DNA of 64,000 nt from UBA4802 sp964509195 (lineage in GTDB: Bacteria > Spirochaetota > UBA4802 > UB4802). The notes under the pieces are model-generated. The model did not search any database. It saw only the letters and a program-made list of their open reading frames with translations, and was not told the origin of the DNA. Both the position numbers and the translations under genes were made by a program. The first letter of the stretch is position 1, and the number at the start of each line of letters is the position of its first letter. Shown piece after piece: positions 8,971-18,002 of this stretch. The stretch is taken from positions 124,001 through 188,000 of the forward strand of contig CAZDWJ010000001.1 in assembly GCA_964509195.1 (NCBI GenBank), read 5' to 3'.

Positions 8971-9831
8971 CTAAAGGATATCTTTTGCTTTAGCAATTAA
9001 ATCAGGAATATCACTGTAGAACCGTTCTAACTGCTGATCCTGTAATCCCAGTATGGTAACTGCATCCTGGTTTAATTCATGGTACAATCCATCACTGCCA
9101 ATACCCACTCCCGCCATAAGGCAAAGGGTATTTGCTATATGAACTATCGATACTATCTTTTTATGTTCATCCGGGGCATTCATTGGTTCATGGTGATAGC
9201 GCACAATTGATTGCAACACTTTTGGGAATTTCCACTTTATAGTAACCTGTTCACCTATCTGTTGATGGTCAAACCCCATCACCATTTTCTCAGCTTCCTG
9301 GAACGTAATATTTTTTTCAGTTACCATTGCAAGTATATCTTTAAAAGTGTTCTGTACAAACAATGCCAACACTGTTTTCCCCACATCATGAATTATTCCA
9401 CCCGTAAAGGCAATGTCAGCGACTGCTTTTTGATTACACTCTGTTGCAATTTTTTTAGCAAGCATTGCTACCGCAACACCATGTTTCCACAATTCGCCAC
9501 GCGCCAGGTCATATCCTAAAATAACCCTGTTCAATACCGCCTTTGTTGTAGCAAGAACAACAATATCCTTCACTTCCTTAAGGCCTAATATTACGATAGC
9601 TCTGTCAATTGAGGATATTTCCTTGCCTTTGCTGAAATACGCCGAATTACACAGCTTTAATATATTGGCCGTGATTGCCTGATCTTTAGCAATTTCGTCA
9701 GCAACCTGTTTAAACGACACATCAGGGTCATTGACCATATTGATTATCCTGCTCACTACATCCGGTAAAGAAGGCAGTTGATCAACATCCTGAATTATGG
9801 ACTGAATTCTTTGTTGTATATGTTCATGCAT
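8971..9831 (-). CDS. HDOD-domain signalling protein
   Basis: A 286-aa HDOD (HD-related output domain) protein. Seen: the opening segment LPSLPDVVSRIINMVNDPDVSF, AKDQAITANILKLCNSAYF, and an HD-like GGIIHDVGKTVLALF block, with FDHQQIGEQVTIKWKFP and IVRYHHEP after it. HDOD proteins are non-enzymatic output modules in chemotaxis and stress signalling, though this copy keeps HD-type residues. Start: the ATG at 9831 has GGAG nine bases upstream; the longer TTG start at 9858 overlaps cheD. It is directly downstream of cheD, suggesting a role linked to chemotaxis or motility. Confidence 0.88.
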   Translation of the reverse strand: MHEHIQQRIQSIIQDVDQLPSLPDVVSRIINMVNDPDVSFKQVADEIAKDQAITANILKLCNSAYFSKGKEISSIDRAIVILGLKEVKDIVVLATTKAVLNRVILGYDLARGELWKHGVAVAMLAKKIATECNQKAVADIAFTGGIIHDVGKTVLALFVQNTFKDILAMVTEKNITFQEAEKMVMGFDHQQIGEQVTIKWKFPKVLQSIVRYHHEPMNAPDEHKKIVSIVHIANTLCLMAGVGIGSDGLYHELNQDAVTILGLQDQQLERFYSDIPDLIAKAKDIL

Positions 9832-9854
9832 AATTATTATCTCCAATCCATCTA

Positions 9855-10334
9855 TCAAACCTTATAATACATCTTTTCCTGACCACTGGCTTTTACTTTT
9901 AATCTTCCATCATCAAGGAAGAAATCAATAACTCTGCCAGCACTGCCACCTATATCTTCTGCTACTATGGGAATGCCAAACTTTTCAAGCGCCTGTCGGG
10001 TTGCTTCAATATTGTTTTCGCCAATATTGGCAAGTGTGGTTGTGGATTTAAATTTAAACATGGATGCACCGCCGGCAATCTTTGCTGACATAAACTCCTT
10101 TATGGCTCCCTTTTTTAACAACTGCTGCACCAGGATAGGGATAGCTGTATCGGCATATTTTTCCGGGTTGCTATCTCCAGGATTTTTGGGCAATAATATA
10201 TGAGCCAAACCCCCTATTTTTTTATTACGCTCATATATACATATCCCCACACAGCTACCCAGAATTGTACGTAAAATAGCAGGATTTTCGGCAACCGCAA
10301 GCTGTGCAACACCTATGTTGATGAGATTATCCAT
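9855..10334 (-). CDS. cheD: Chemoreceptor glutamine deamidase CheD
   Basis: A 159-aa CheD. It deamidates glutamines in methyl-accepting chemotaxis receptors and often interacts with CheC. Seen: the nucleophile in ILGSCVGICIY, the catalytic His in KKIGGLAHILLP, and the later AKIAGGASMF and NIGENNIEA segments, all in family order. ATG at 10334 gives the usual family start (MDNLINIG); an upstream TTG at 10346 would add four residues. No cheC, receptor or cheA is in the window, so the gene is apart from a main chemotaxis cluster. The HDOD gene downstream is probably in the same transcript. Confidence 0.9.
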   Translation of the reverse strand: MDNLINIGVAQLAVAENPAILRTILGSCVGICIYERNKKIGGLAHILLPKNPGDSNPEKYADTAIPILVQQLLKKGAIKEFMSAKIAGGASMFKFKSTTTLANIGENNIEATRQALEKFGIPIVAEDIGGSAGRVIDFFLDDGRLKVKASGQEKMYYKV

Positions 10335-10450
10335 CCTTTCTACCAATTATAAAAAATTGCCATTTGTATTAATATTGTCTTGATAAAAAATTACTGCACT
10401 GTGTATATTTGTCAAGGCAAATGACACTATTTATGTGAATAAAATTTATA

Positions 10451-11380
10451 ATGGCAAAAGAAATGCAAGTAAACCAGATCAACAATTTAATCAGCCTGAT
10501 TGACACAAATACTGCTAATAAAACAGGAGATATATATATTAACATTTTAAAAAACGAATTTATAATGCTCAATGAGGAAATAATTATCCCTAAAATCCCT
10601 GTTTCAAAGTTGCCATACATCGATGCAGTGCCCATAGCACAAACAATTATTCCGTTTATTCCACAATTTTTGTCGGGACATACTCTTCTAGAGGATCGGC
10701 AACCATCGCATGAATTGCACAGTCTGCATTTTATACGTTTACTTGAGGGTCATTGTATTAACTTTTATCATGTATTGCGGATAGATTTTAGATTTGGTGG
10801 CGATAGCTCCACAATATTAGAACCAGGTAATAATGACTACTACCCCGCGTACAGAACAAACAGGCTCTACTATAAGTCACGGCTTGTTCCAGCATTCAAA
10901 GATTCTGCACCACCAATTACACCAATCAAACTCATTCAATCTATCACCACAGAATCAGACCAATATTTCCACACTTATGCAATTTTTGATGATATCGACA
11001 CATCTCATATAACAAATGAATTGTTACACGCCTTGCCCGATATTTTCTCAATCCCTGCAACTCTATATCCCTTCATTGTCCTTGATTACTATACTGCATG
11101 TATGAATGTCCCTAATCCCCTACCAGATGAACTGAATCGCTCAGTTGCAATCTTTGAACCGCTTTTTTACATTATTGCATCACGACTTATTCCTCTCGAT
11201 TCTGTAATATCAATCCCTGAACTGGGAAAAAACTTCCCGGAATTTCTTGAAATCCATGAAAATACTTTACATGCATCTTCTGCGCTGATTAATTTTGCAA
11301 AAAAATACTTTAGCCGATTTTCACTCAATCGTGATGAGCAATGTATGCTGAAAGGGTGGTGGAAGATTGTTATTACATAA
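10451..11380 (+). CDS. Uncharacterised 309-aa protein
   Basis: I do not recognise this family. The protein has no signal peptide or membrane helix, is fairly hydrophobic and rich in Ile, Pro and aromatic residues, and has a central FGGDSSTILEPGNNDYYPAYRTNRLYY-type stretch that is polar. It starts from ATG after an AT-rich spacer divergent from cheD. The next gene, a lipoprotein, starts inside its last codons (14-bp overlap), so the two are translationally linked and may function together. One copy of the GGCGATAG word lies inside the gene at 10799. Confidence 0.6.
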   Translation: MAKEMQVNQINNLISLIDTNTANKTGDIYINILKNEFIMLNEEIIIPKIPVSKLPYIDAVPIAQTIIPFIPQFLSGHTLLEDRQPSHELHSLHFIRLLEGHCINFYHVLRIDFRFGGDSSTILEPGNNDYYPAYRTNRLYYKSRLVPAFKDSAPPITPIKLIQSITTESDQYFHTYAIFDDIDTSHITNELLHALPDIFSIPATLYPFIVLDYYTACMNVPNPLPDELNRSVAIFEPLFYIIASRLIPLDSVISIPELGKNFPEFLEIHENTLHASSALINFAKKYFSRFSLNRDEQCMLKGWWKIVIT

Positions 11381-11882
11381 AATTTTGATTGTAGTATCAG
11401 GAATAATCCTTTTGATTTCCTGTGTAGATACACCACTGAAAATTGTTAGCGCTGAATGCGGCAGCAGTGTGTCAATGACAGGAGCTATCGCCAATACTTC
11501 CCTTACCTATACGTTTACACCATGTAAACATTGCAGGTCACCAAAAGACCTATGCAACTATATCTATTTTCAGGGTGATACACTGTGTTTCAGCATACAA
11601 TGCAATCAAAATATTGAGAAAGCTTTAATAACAGCGTATTTTGAAAATACCGTAACACATGCAACTTACAAAGCTGAGCGCATAGAAAAAATAAAAAACA
11701 CCGTATATGGATTTTCACTTGTGGGGAGTTTGTTGGAAATAATTTATTTTGGAAATATTAAAAAAAATTATTTTTTTGAAACCATCTCTCTTCCCTTTAC
11801 TATTCATATTACCATTGAGCTTCATAATCAAAAAGTCCAGTACACACTTTCAAATACCATGCATTTACATTTTGATGAATAA
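11367..11882 (+). CDS. Putative lipoprotein
   Basis: A 171-aa protein whose N-terminus MLLHKILIVVSGIILLISC is a lipoprotein signal with Cys19 as the lipidated residue. The mature part contains seven further cysteines, several paired (CKHCRSPKDLC near residues 53-63), which suggests disulfides in the periplasm or a metal site. Start is a TTG overlapping the previous gene by 14 bp; no ATG is available in frame near the signal sequence. Family not recognised. It is probably in one transcript with the 309-aa protein. Confidence 0.6.
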   Translation: MLLHKILIVVSGIILLISCVDTPLKIVSAECGSSVSMTGAIANTSLTYTFTPCKHCRSPKDLCNYIYFQGDTLCFSIQCNQNIEKALITAYFENTVTHATYKAERIEKIKNTVYGFSLVGSLLEIIYFGNIKKNYFFETISLPFTIHITIELHNQKVQYTLSNTMHLHFDE

Positions 11883-11974
11883 TATAGTTTTGAAGAATAC
11901 TCTGATAATTGTCGAAGAATAAAATATCAAACCAATTGTATATACGAATATTCATGAGGAAAAACAAAAGCAAC

Positions 11975-12808
11975 ATGTACGTGCGCTTCTGGGGTGTGAG
12001 AGGATCGGTTCCCACACCGGGGAAAAATTTTGTTGTGTATGGTGGCAATACATCCTGTGTTGAACTACGGTGTGGTAATACTATACTCATCTTTGATGCA
12101 GGCACAGGTATACGGATGCTTGGAAAATCTTTAACACAAGAATTTTCTGGTAAGCCTGTTGAAGTCCATCTATTTATAAGCCATACTCACTGGGATCACA
12201 TTCAGGGCTTCCCGTTCTTTGAACTTGCTTATAACAACAATGCAACAATTTATTTTTACGGTGGTCACAGCGTTTCTACCTTAGAAAAACTAATCCTTGG
12301 ACAAATGGACAGAGAGTATTTTCCGGTAACCTTATTTGAATTATCATCCAACATTCATTTTGTTGAGCTATCAAAAAATCCTTTTACCATCCATGATATT
12401 ACGATTTGGTACACCCATCTTTTTCATCCTGGGCTATCATTAGGGTTTCGTGCTGAATACAATAATCGTGTATTTGTGTATGCCAGCGATAATGAAGTAC
12501 TAAACGACCCTGAACTGGGCGATTATAATCTAAAAAATATTGGAAATTTAATAAATGATGCCGACATCCTTGTTGCTGATTGCCAGTACACCCCCGAAGA
12601 GTATGCAACGCGCATAGGGTGGGGACACTCTTCTATAGATGCTGTTGCAAATGTTGCCGCACGTTTCAATGTTAAGCATTTAATCACTTTCCACCACGAT
12701 CCAAACCATACTGACCGTGATATTACCAGGTCTATCAGACGGGCACGATCCCTTTCTCTCTCAGTTAAAATATCTGCTGCAAAAGAAGGAAATATTCTTT
12801 ACATTTAA
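11975..12808 (+). CDS. MBL-fold metallo-hydrolase
   Basis: A 277-aa metallo-beta-lactamase-fold protein with the family start YVRFWGVRGSVPTPG, then YGGNTSCVELR, and the metal-binding SHTHWDHIQGFPFF (HxHxDH). Further ligands are in HPGLSLGFR, VYASDNE and HHDPNHTD. This pattern fits the PhnP/class-II cyclic phosphodiesterase-like branch, so a phosphodiesterase is likely but the substrate is unknown. Start: ATG at 11975 matches family starts; ATG at 11954 and TTG at 11909 are possible upstream alternatives. The downstream histidine phosphatase lies 43 bp away. Confidence 0.85.
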   Translation: MYVRFWGVRGSVPTPGKNFVVYGGNTSCVELRCGNTILIFDAGTGIRMLGKSLTQEFSGKPVEVHLFISHTHWDHIQGFPFFELAYNNNATIYFYGGHSVSTLEKLILGQMDREYFPVTLFELSSNIHFVELSKNPFTIHDITIWYTHLFHPGLSLGFRAEYNNRVFVYASDNEVLNDPELGDYNLKNIGNLINDADILVADCQYTPEEYATRIGWGHSSIDAVANVAARFNVKHLITFHHDPNHTDRDITRSIRRARSLSLSVKISAAKEGNILYI

Positions 12809-12851
12809 AAAATATTGATTTTATATTTTCTTTATCTATAGTGGCACATGT

Positions 12852-13466
12852 ATGAAATCTATTGTGTTACATAACACATACCTTTGCATGCGTCACGCTC
12901 AAAGTGTAGCAAATGAAAAGCATATTATTGCAAGTGACCCTGCTACAGGGATAACTAACTATGGATTGACAGAAGAAGGGAAAAAGCAGGTTTTGCAGGC
13001 TATTCTTTCCAATAATTATATACGTTCTGTTCAACAAATTTATTCATCAGACTTTTTGCGTGCATATCAGACAGCCAGTATCATTGCACTGCACTGTAAT
13101 AATATCCCTGTCATAATTGATACACGATTGCGTGAACGTTTCTTTGGCCAATTTGAGGGAACCAACAGCGAAAATTACCATACAGTATGGGATATGGATT
13201 GCGCAACAGAATATGATGTTGCCTGCTATAATGTTGAACCTGTTCACGTTGTGGCAAAAAGAATGATATCATTTTTACTTGATTGTGAAAAAAAACATTT
13301 ACAAAAAACTATTCTTATTGTGTCACACGGCGACCCTTTACAGTTTTTATGGGCTGTTGCAAATGGTTTATTTCCATCACAGTTTAAATCGTTACCTCAT
13401 TTTGCCAATGCTGAGGTACGTGTATTACCATCAACGTTTACCATACAGGAGGAGTATATAGCATGA
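12852..13466 (+). CDS. Histidine phosphatase family protein
   Basis: A 204-aa phosphoglycerate-mutase-like phosphatase. Seen: the RHA variant of the RHG motif in CMRHAQSVANE (phospho-acceptor His), the SDFLRAYQTASI segment, the acid-base Glu region LRERFFGQFEG, and the second catalytic His in IVSHGDPLQF. These proteins dephosphorylate small metabolites or proteins; substrate cannot be fixed. Its stop overlaps the start of the 66-aa membrane protein (ATGA), linking it to the downstream symporter genes, which suggests a metabolite-uptake unit (inference). Confidence 0.85.
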   Translation: MKSIVLHNTYLCMRHAQSVANEKHIIASDPATGITNYGLTEEGKKQVLQAILSNNYIRSVQQIYSSDFLRAYQTASIIALHCNNIPVIIDTRLRERFFGQFEGTNSENYHTVWDMDCATEYDVACYNVEPVHVVAKRMISFLLDCEKKHLQKTILIVSHGDPLQFLWAVANGLFPSQFKSLPHFANAEVRVLPSTFTIQEEYIA

Positions 13467-13663
13467 ATTCGCCCTGGTTGCCATTTTTTTATCAGTACGG
13501 CATTTGTACTATTTTTTTCATTTTCACCACGATGATTGCCATTAAAAAAGATGTCATATCCATGTCGCATCCTACTGAGCGTCGTATACTTTTTGAAATT
13601 TTTGCAGGCTACCTGTTTTTTATAATATTCCATGCATCAATGATTATCTTTGCTGGAGTGTAA
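13463..13663 (+). CDS. Small membrane protein upstream of symporter
   Basis: A 66-aa protein with two predicted membrane helices (about residues 8-26 and 43-62) joined by a polar loop MSHPTERRILF. It overlaps the histidine phosphatase by 4 bp and ends 2 bp before the symporter start, so all three are tightly coupled. Small subunits are known next to some sodium/solute symporters (for example YhdT/PanF-like and acetate-permease-linked small proteins), and this may be such an accessory subunit. No family was recognised. Confidence 0.7.
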   Translation: MNSPWLPFFYQYGICTIFFIFTTMIAIKKDVISMSHPTERRILFEIFAGYLFFIIFHASMIIFAGV

Positions 13664-13665
13664 TC

Positions 13666-15480
13666 ATGATTAAAGGGACCCCATTTGATTTTGCCATAAT
13701 AGTATTTTACTTTCTGTTTATACTGGGTTTTGGTACTTTCTTTGGCAAATATGTTAAAAGCACAAAAGATTTCTTTTTTGGTGGACAACGTTTCAGCTGG
13801 TGGCTGATTGGCTTTAGCTGTGTAGCCACAACAGTAGGCTCATACAGTTTTATTAAATATTCAGCCGTTGCCTACCAGTATGGATTTTCATCAACCATGA
13901 CATACCTTAACGACTGGTTTATACTTCCTCTTTTTGTCTTTATATGGCTGCCAATAATATATTATTCCCGCATTACATCCATCCCTGAATACTTTGAAAA
14001 GAGATTCAACCGTACCACACGAACAATCAGTGTAGTAATTCTGCTAATTTATTTATTAGGATACATAGGTATAAATCTTTATACAATCGGTGTAGCGTTC
14101 AATGCCATGTTTGGCTGGGATGTTATGATAACTGCCATACTGATATCATTTGTGTGTGCTGTATATATGCATGCAGGTGGGCAAACATCAGTTATTATGA
14201 CCGACCTTGCACAAGCATTGATGTTACTAAGTGCCGGTTTTTTAATATTTTTTCTTGGTATAGATAAAATAGGCAGCGTGTCATCTTTCTGGCAATCATT
14301 GCCCTACGAATTCAAACTACCTTTTTCTCCATTTAATGCACCTCCCGATTTCAATTTTGTAGGCATATTCTGGCAGGATGCATTTGGCAGTTCAATGGCA
14401 TTTTATTTCCTAAATCAGGGGATACTTATGCGCTTCATGAGTGTCAGGTCTCCCCGTGATAGCAGAAAAGCAATGTTTTTAGTATGCCTTATGCTCATGC
14501 CACTGGCTGCATTTGCAGTTGCAAATGCAGGATGGATAGGCCGTTCAATGCAGAATGTAGGATTGTTAGCTTCAAATACTGATCCCAACCATATTTTTGT
14601 TGATGTGGCCTTTGCAATCACCAGACCGGGAATCTTTGGTTTTATTATGGCAGCGCTGATTGCAGCACTCATGTCAACAATTGATACCCTTATTAATGGA
14701 GTAGCTGCAATTGGAGTCAATGATATTGTTAAAAAATTTGCTCCTTATAAAGAAGACAGGTTCTATCTTAAATGGGCACGTACTATTTCATTGATTGCAG
14801 CAATTATTGGTGTAGCACTGGTCCCTATTTTTATGCAATTTAAATCCATTTATTTAGCGCATGGAACATTCATAGCAGCGGTAACCCCGCCAATGATTGT
14901 AACGATCTTATTTGGTATTCTATGGAAACGGTATACAACAAAAGCTGCCACTTATACTCTCATTTTAGGGAGTATAGCAATGCTTATTTCCATCAAATGG
15001 CCAACTTTATTGACTTTTTTATCACATGGTGTTGCTCCCGAGGGGCTGCAATATTTGCGGGCCTTGTATGGATTAATTGTATGTACAGCTATCAGTATTT
15101 GTTTCACTGTAGTATCAAAAGAGAAGGAACTATCAAGTATTCCTGGATTAGTAGTTGATACAATTCATGAAGGAAAAGTTTTATTCAAAGGCGGTGAACC
15201 AGATGATTTTGACGAAGGGAAAATTGTCCATTGCTACATAGCAGAGACCAGTGAAGGTGTTTCCCTCAGTACAAAAATGATGCAATACCTGCAGGCAAAA
15301 CCGGGAGACATTCTCTATATTGCTGATGAGCGCTGGTGGTTAGGTGGACTAAGATCAATTCACGCCAAAGCTGGAATACCTCATCAGGGAGTTGATAATG
15401 TTATATTTTTAGGAACAGATCTTATACAACTGGGTAGCTTAGACGTCAATAGGCGGGTATCTGTTATAAAAATTATTTAA
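13666..15480 (+). CDS. Sodium:solute symporter (SSS family) with soluble C-terminal domain
   Basis: A 604-aa inner-membrane symporter. Residues 1-485 give about 13 membrane helices with SSS signatures: DFFFGGQRFSWWLIGFSCVATTVGSYSF near the N-terminus, and LIAALMSTIDTLINGVAAIGVNDI, the sodium-site helix. After the last helix (about residue 485) comes a soluble tail of about 115 residues, including GEPDDFDEGKIVHCYIAE and KPGDILYIADERWWLGG, that is not part of the usual transporter. The tail may sense cytosolic signals or bind a partner. Substrate unknown. It follows the 66-aa membrane protein by 2 bp. Confidence 0.88.
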   Translation: MIKGTPFDFAIIVFYFLFILGFGTFFGKYVKSTKDFFFGGQRFSWWLIGFSCVATTVGSYSFIKYSAVAYQYGFSSTMTYLNDWFILPLFVFIWLPIIYYSRITSIPEYFEKRFNRTTRTISVVILLIYLLGYIGINLYTIGVAFNAMFGWDVMITAILISFVCAVYMHAGGQTSVIMTDLAQALMLLSAGFLIFFLGIDKIGSVSSFWQSLPYEFKLPFSPFNAPPDFNFVGIFWQDAFGSSMAFYFLNQGILMRFMSVRSPRDSRKAMFLVCLMLMPLAAFAVANAGWIGRSMQNVGLLASNTDPNHIFVDVAFAITRPGIFGFIMAALIAALMSTIDTLINGVAAIGVNDIVKKFAPYKEDRFYLKWARTISLIAAIIGVALVPIFMQFKSIYLAHGTFIAAVTPPMIVTILFGILWKRYTTKAATYTLILGSIAMLISIKWPTLLTFLSHGVAPEGLQYLRALYGLIVCTAISICFTVVSKEKELSSIPGLVVDTIHEGKVLFKGGEPDDFDEGKIVHCYIAETSEGVSLSTKMMQYLQAKPGDILYIADERWWLGGLRSIHAKAGIPHQGVDNVIFLGTDLIQLGSLDVNRRVSVIKII

Positions 15481-15487
15481 TCAGTAT

Positions 15488-16075
15488 TTATTTTTTCTTT
15501 GCAATTAGTGAAGCAAATTTGTGAGCAAAACCATTATGAACTGTAAAACCGCTCAAATGTTGTTTCACATCCTCTATAGTTATAAATGCATTTGGTTCCA
15601 GTAACTGGACTATCTCTACAACTTTCTTTACATCCTTCTTTGGTACCACTGTAAATAGTAATGTAATAGGCCCTTTCATACCAATCCCATCAATCTGAGT
15701 AACACCATAGCCTTCCTGTCTTAGTACCAGCGGCAAGGCAGAAATAACTTTGCTGGTAATAATTCTTACTGATTGATACCCTATCGCAATTTTCTCCTCC
15801 AGAAGCATCCCCACATAATTGCCACTTGCAAATCCAAGTGCATACACAATATAGCTGATTGCTCCATCAAAATGCTTTAGAGCTGAATTTATGGCAATAA
15901 GCCATATTAACACCTCAAAAAAACCCAGTACCGGAGCTATCGACCTGTATCCACGAGCCATTAAAATAATACGCATTGTACCGATAGAAACATCAAAAAT
16001 GCGGGCGGTAAATATCAGAAACAACGTCCCATAATCAGAAAAGAATGAATACAAATAATTAGTTATACATTCCAT
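15488..16075 (-). CDS. UPF0316 / DUF2179 membrane protein
   Basis: A 195-aa protein with three or more N-terminal helices (residues 12-95, including ARIFDVSIGTMRIILMARG, the family hallmark) and a soluble C-terminal DUF2179 part (about 100-175: VRIITSK, GYGVTQIDGIGMKGPITLLFT). UPF0316 proteins are widespread in Gram-positives and spirochaetes with no proven role. It is convergent with the first symporter (7 bp between stops) and divergent from the second, with the promoter region 16076-16189 shared. Confidence 0.85.
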   Translation of the reverse strand: MECITNYLYSFFSDYGTLFLIFTARIFDVSIGTMRIILMARGYRSIAPVLGFFEVLIWLIAINSALKHFDGAISYIVYALGFASGNYVGMLLEEKIAIGYQSVRIITSKVISALPLVLRQEGYGVTQIDGIGMKGPITLLFTVVPKKDVKKVVEIVQLLEPNAFITIEDVKQHLSGFTVHNGFAHKFASLIAKKK

Positions 16076-16189
16076 TTTAATAAAAATTTATTTTGTTTAT
16101 TACACTTTTTTTAGTATATTACTTGAAAAAATATATATACTGTTCAATGTCAATATTATTTTTTATACCTTGTTTACAGGTGAAGGAAG

Positions 16190-17611
16190 GTGTCAGGATA
16201 TCTTGTTGGAATCTTAGCCTACATCATATTACAGTTAATCTTAGGGATAATAGTTTCCCGTAAGATTCATTCCGATGATGATTTTATACTTGCTGGCAGA
16301 AAATTAGGATATCTATTAGTAACGTTTTCTATATTTGCAACATGGTTTGGCGCCGAATCCTGTATTGGCACTTCGGGTGCTGCATATGCTGATGGACTCG
16401 TTGGAGTAACTGCCGATCCATTTGGCTATGCGATAGTTCTTTTTGTATTGGGCCTTTTCTTTGCAACCCGCCTGTGGAAAATGCAACTGACAACCATCTC
16501 TGACTTTTTTAAGAATGTATATGACAGCACTGTAGAAAAACTCACCGCAATTATTCTTTTACCAACATCATTGCTCTGGGCTGCAGCTCAGATACGTGCA
16601 TTTGGTCAGGTGCTTTCTGCATCATCTGAACTGGAATTGACCATATCCATTACCATATCTGCCATAGTTGTTATTTTATATACAGGTTTAGGTGGATTAC
16701 TTGCAGATGCCATAACCGATATAGTTCAGGGTTCCATTTTAATCATTGGACTGTTTATCATCTTTTTCTCTGTTCTTGGCGATGTTGGCGGATTATCTAA
16801 AGCAATAGGAATGCTTGATACAAGCCGGTTGACATTTGTGCCCCATTCAATAACAGATCCCTGGCAGCGATTATTAATTATGGCTGAATCGTGGGCTGTA
16901 CCCATCTGTGGCTCTCTAGTTGCACAGGAAGTGATCTCACGGATGCTGGCTGCACGGTCAGCAACAGTTGCCCGCAGGAGCTCAATATTAGCATCCCTTA
17001 TGTACATTTCAATAGGCCTCATACCCCTGTTTATTGGTCTTATTGGCTATCACGTTATGCCAGGCCTGGAAGACCAGGAACAAATCCTGCCAAAAATGGC
17101 ACAATTTCATTTTCACAATTATCTCTATATCATCTTTGCCGGAGCATTGGTGTCTGCCATCCTTTCTACTGTTGACAGTGCCCTGTTAGCTTCTTCAGCT
17201 CTTCTTAATCATAACCTTATTTTTAACTTTTACCCTAATTTGAACGATAAGTCAAAACTAGTAGCTGACAGAATAGGTGTCATATTACTTGGCATTACAT
17301 CATATCTTTTAGCACTTCATGCAGAAGGCATATATCCACTTGTAAAAGAAGCATCAGCATTCGGCAGTGCTGGTGTATTTGTCATTTACATTATTGGTAT
17401 GTATTCAAAAAACACAAGTGTAACCGCTGCTATAGTAACCCTACTAACAGGAGCAGCTACATATTTTATAAGCAAATTTTTCTTACATTTTGAATATAGT
17501 TTCTTGTTGTCAGTATTTGTTTCTATAGCAAGCTATTACTCAATTATTTTGATAAAACGGGTAATAACATTTACTGAACTCCTTGTTGCACTTAAAGATA
17601 GTGATAATTAA
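16190..17611 (+). CDS. Sodium:solute symporter (SSS family)
   Basis: A 473-aa inner-membrane symporter with about 13 helices. Seen: DDDFILAGRKLGYLLVTFSIFATWFGAES near the N-terminus, and the sodium-site helix region AGALVSAILSTVDSALLASSALL. It lacks the extra C-terminal domain of the other symporter 2.5 kb upstream and is clearly a different paralogue. It starts with GTG at 16190 with GAAGGAAG directly before; a start a few codons downstream cannot be excluded. Substrate unknown; family members carry proline, pantothenate, sugars or short acids. Confidence 0.88.
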   Translation: MSGYLVGILAYIILQLILGIIVSRKIHSDDDFILAGRKLGYLLVTFSIFATWFGAESCIGTSGAAYADGLVGVTADPFGYAIVLFVLGLFFATRLWKMQLTTISDFFKNVYDSTVEKLTAIILLPTSLLWAAAQIRAFGQVLSASSELELTISITISAIVVILYTGLGGLLADAITDIVQGSILIIGLFIIFFSVLGDVGGLSKAIGMLDTSRLTFVPHSITDPWQRLLIMAESWAVPICGSLVAQEVISRMLAARSATVARRSSILASLMYISIGLIPLFIGLIGYHVMPGLEDQEQILPKMAQFHFHNYLYIIFAGALVSAILSTVDSALLASSALLNHNLIFNFYPNLNDKSKLVADRIGVILLGITSYLLALHAEGIYPLVKEASAFGSAGVFVIYIIGMYSKNTSVTAAIVTLLTGAATYFISKFFLHFEYSFLLSVFVSIASYYSIILIKRVITFTELLVALKDSDN

Positions 17612-17711
17612 AAATTTCTTGCATTTGTAGACATACTATTATGTCATTATCACCATGATAGAGGGTCTTTTAAACAAAACCTCTCATTTTTAATAAAAAA
17701 TAAGGCTTTGT

Positions 17712-18002
17712 ATGAAAGTAAAATATACTATTATATTTTTAATTTTATTTACTATAAGCAGGCCATTATATGCCCAATTAGCACTATATGATAAATGTAC
17801 TGCCCTGAACCCATTACATCATATAGTTGACGATAAAACTATAAAAAAAGATAAACCCCCACAACAAAAAGGTAATGAAGAGGATACTGATAATGATAAT
17901 TTAAATGATGACACCAATGAACACATAGACGATGATGAAGACCTTGAAGATATTCCAGATGATTTTTACGATTATCAGGAGGAGAATTTTAAACCCTTTT
18001 AA
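17712..18002 (+). CDS. Small exported acidic protein
   Basis: A 96-aa protein with a Sec signal peptide (MKVKYTIIFLILFTISRPLYAQ, cleavage after Ala21) and a mature part that becomes extremely acidic after residue 56, with repeated runs of Asp, Glu and Asn (for example EEDTDNDNLNDDTNEH and IDDDEDLEDIPDDF). Low complexity suggests a disordered, cation-binding or charge-buffering tail. Its 3' end overlaps the convergent universal stress gene by 14 bp. No homologue recognised; real coding is supported by the signal peptide and frame-long charge bias. Confidence 0.62.
   Translation: MKVKYTIIFLILFTISRPLYAQLALYDKCTALNPLHHIVDDKTIKKDKPPQQKGNEEDTDNDNLNDDTNEHIDDDEDLEDIPDDFYDYQEENFKPF

Noticed and set aside
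11909..11974. N-terminal extension of the MBL-fold protein from a TTG start
   Set aside because: Family members begin at the YVRFWGVRGS segment; the extension has no ribosome site.
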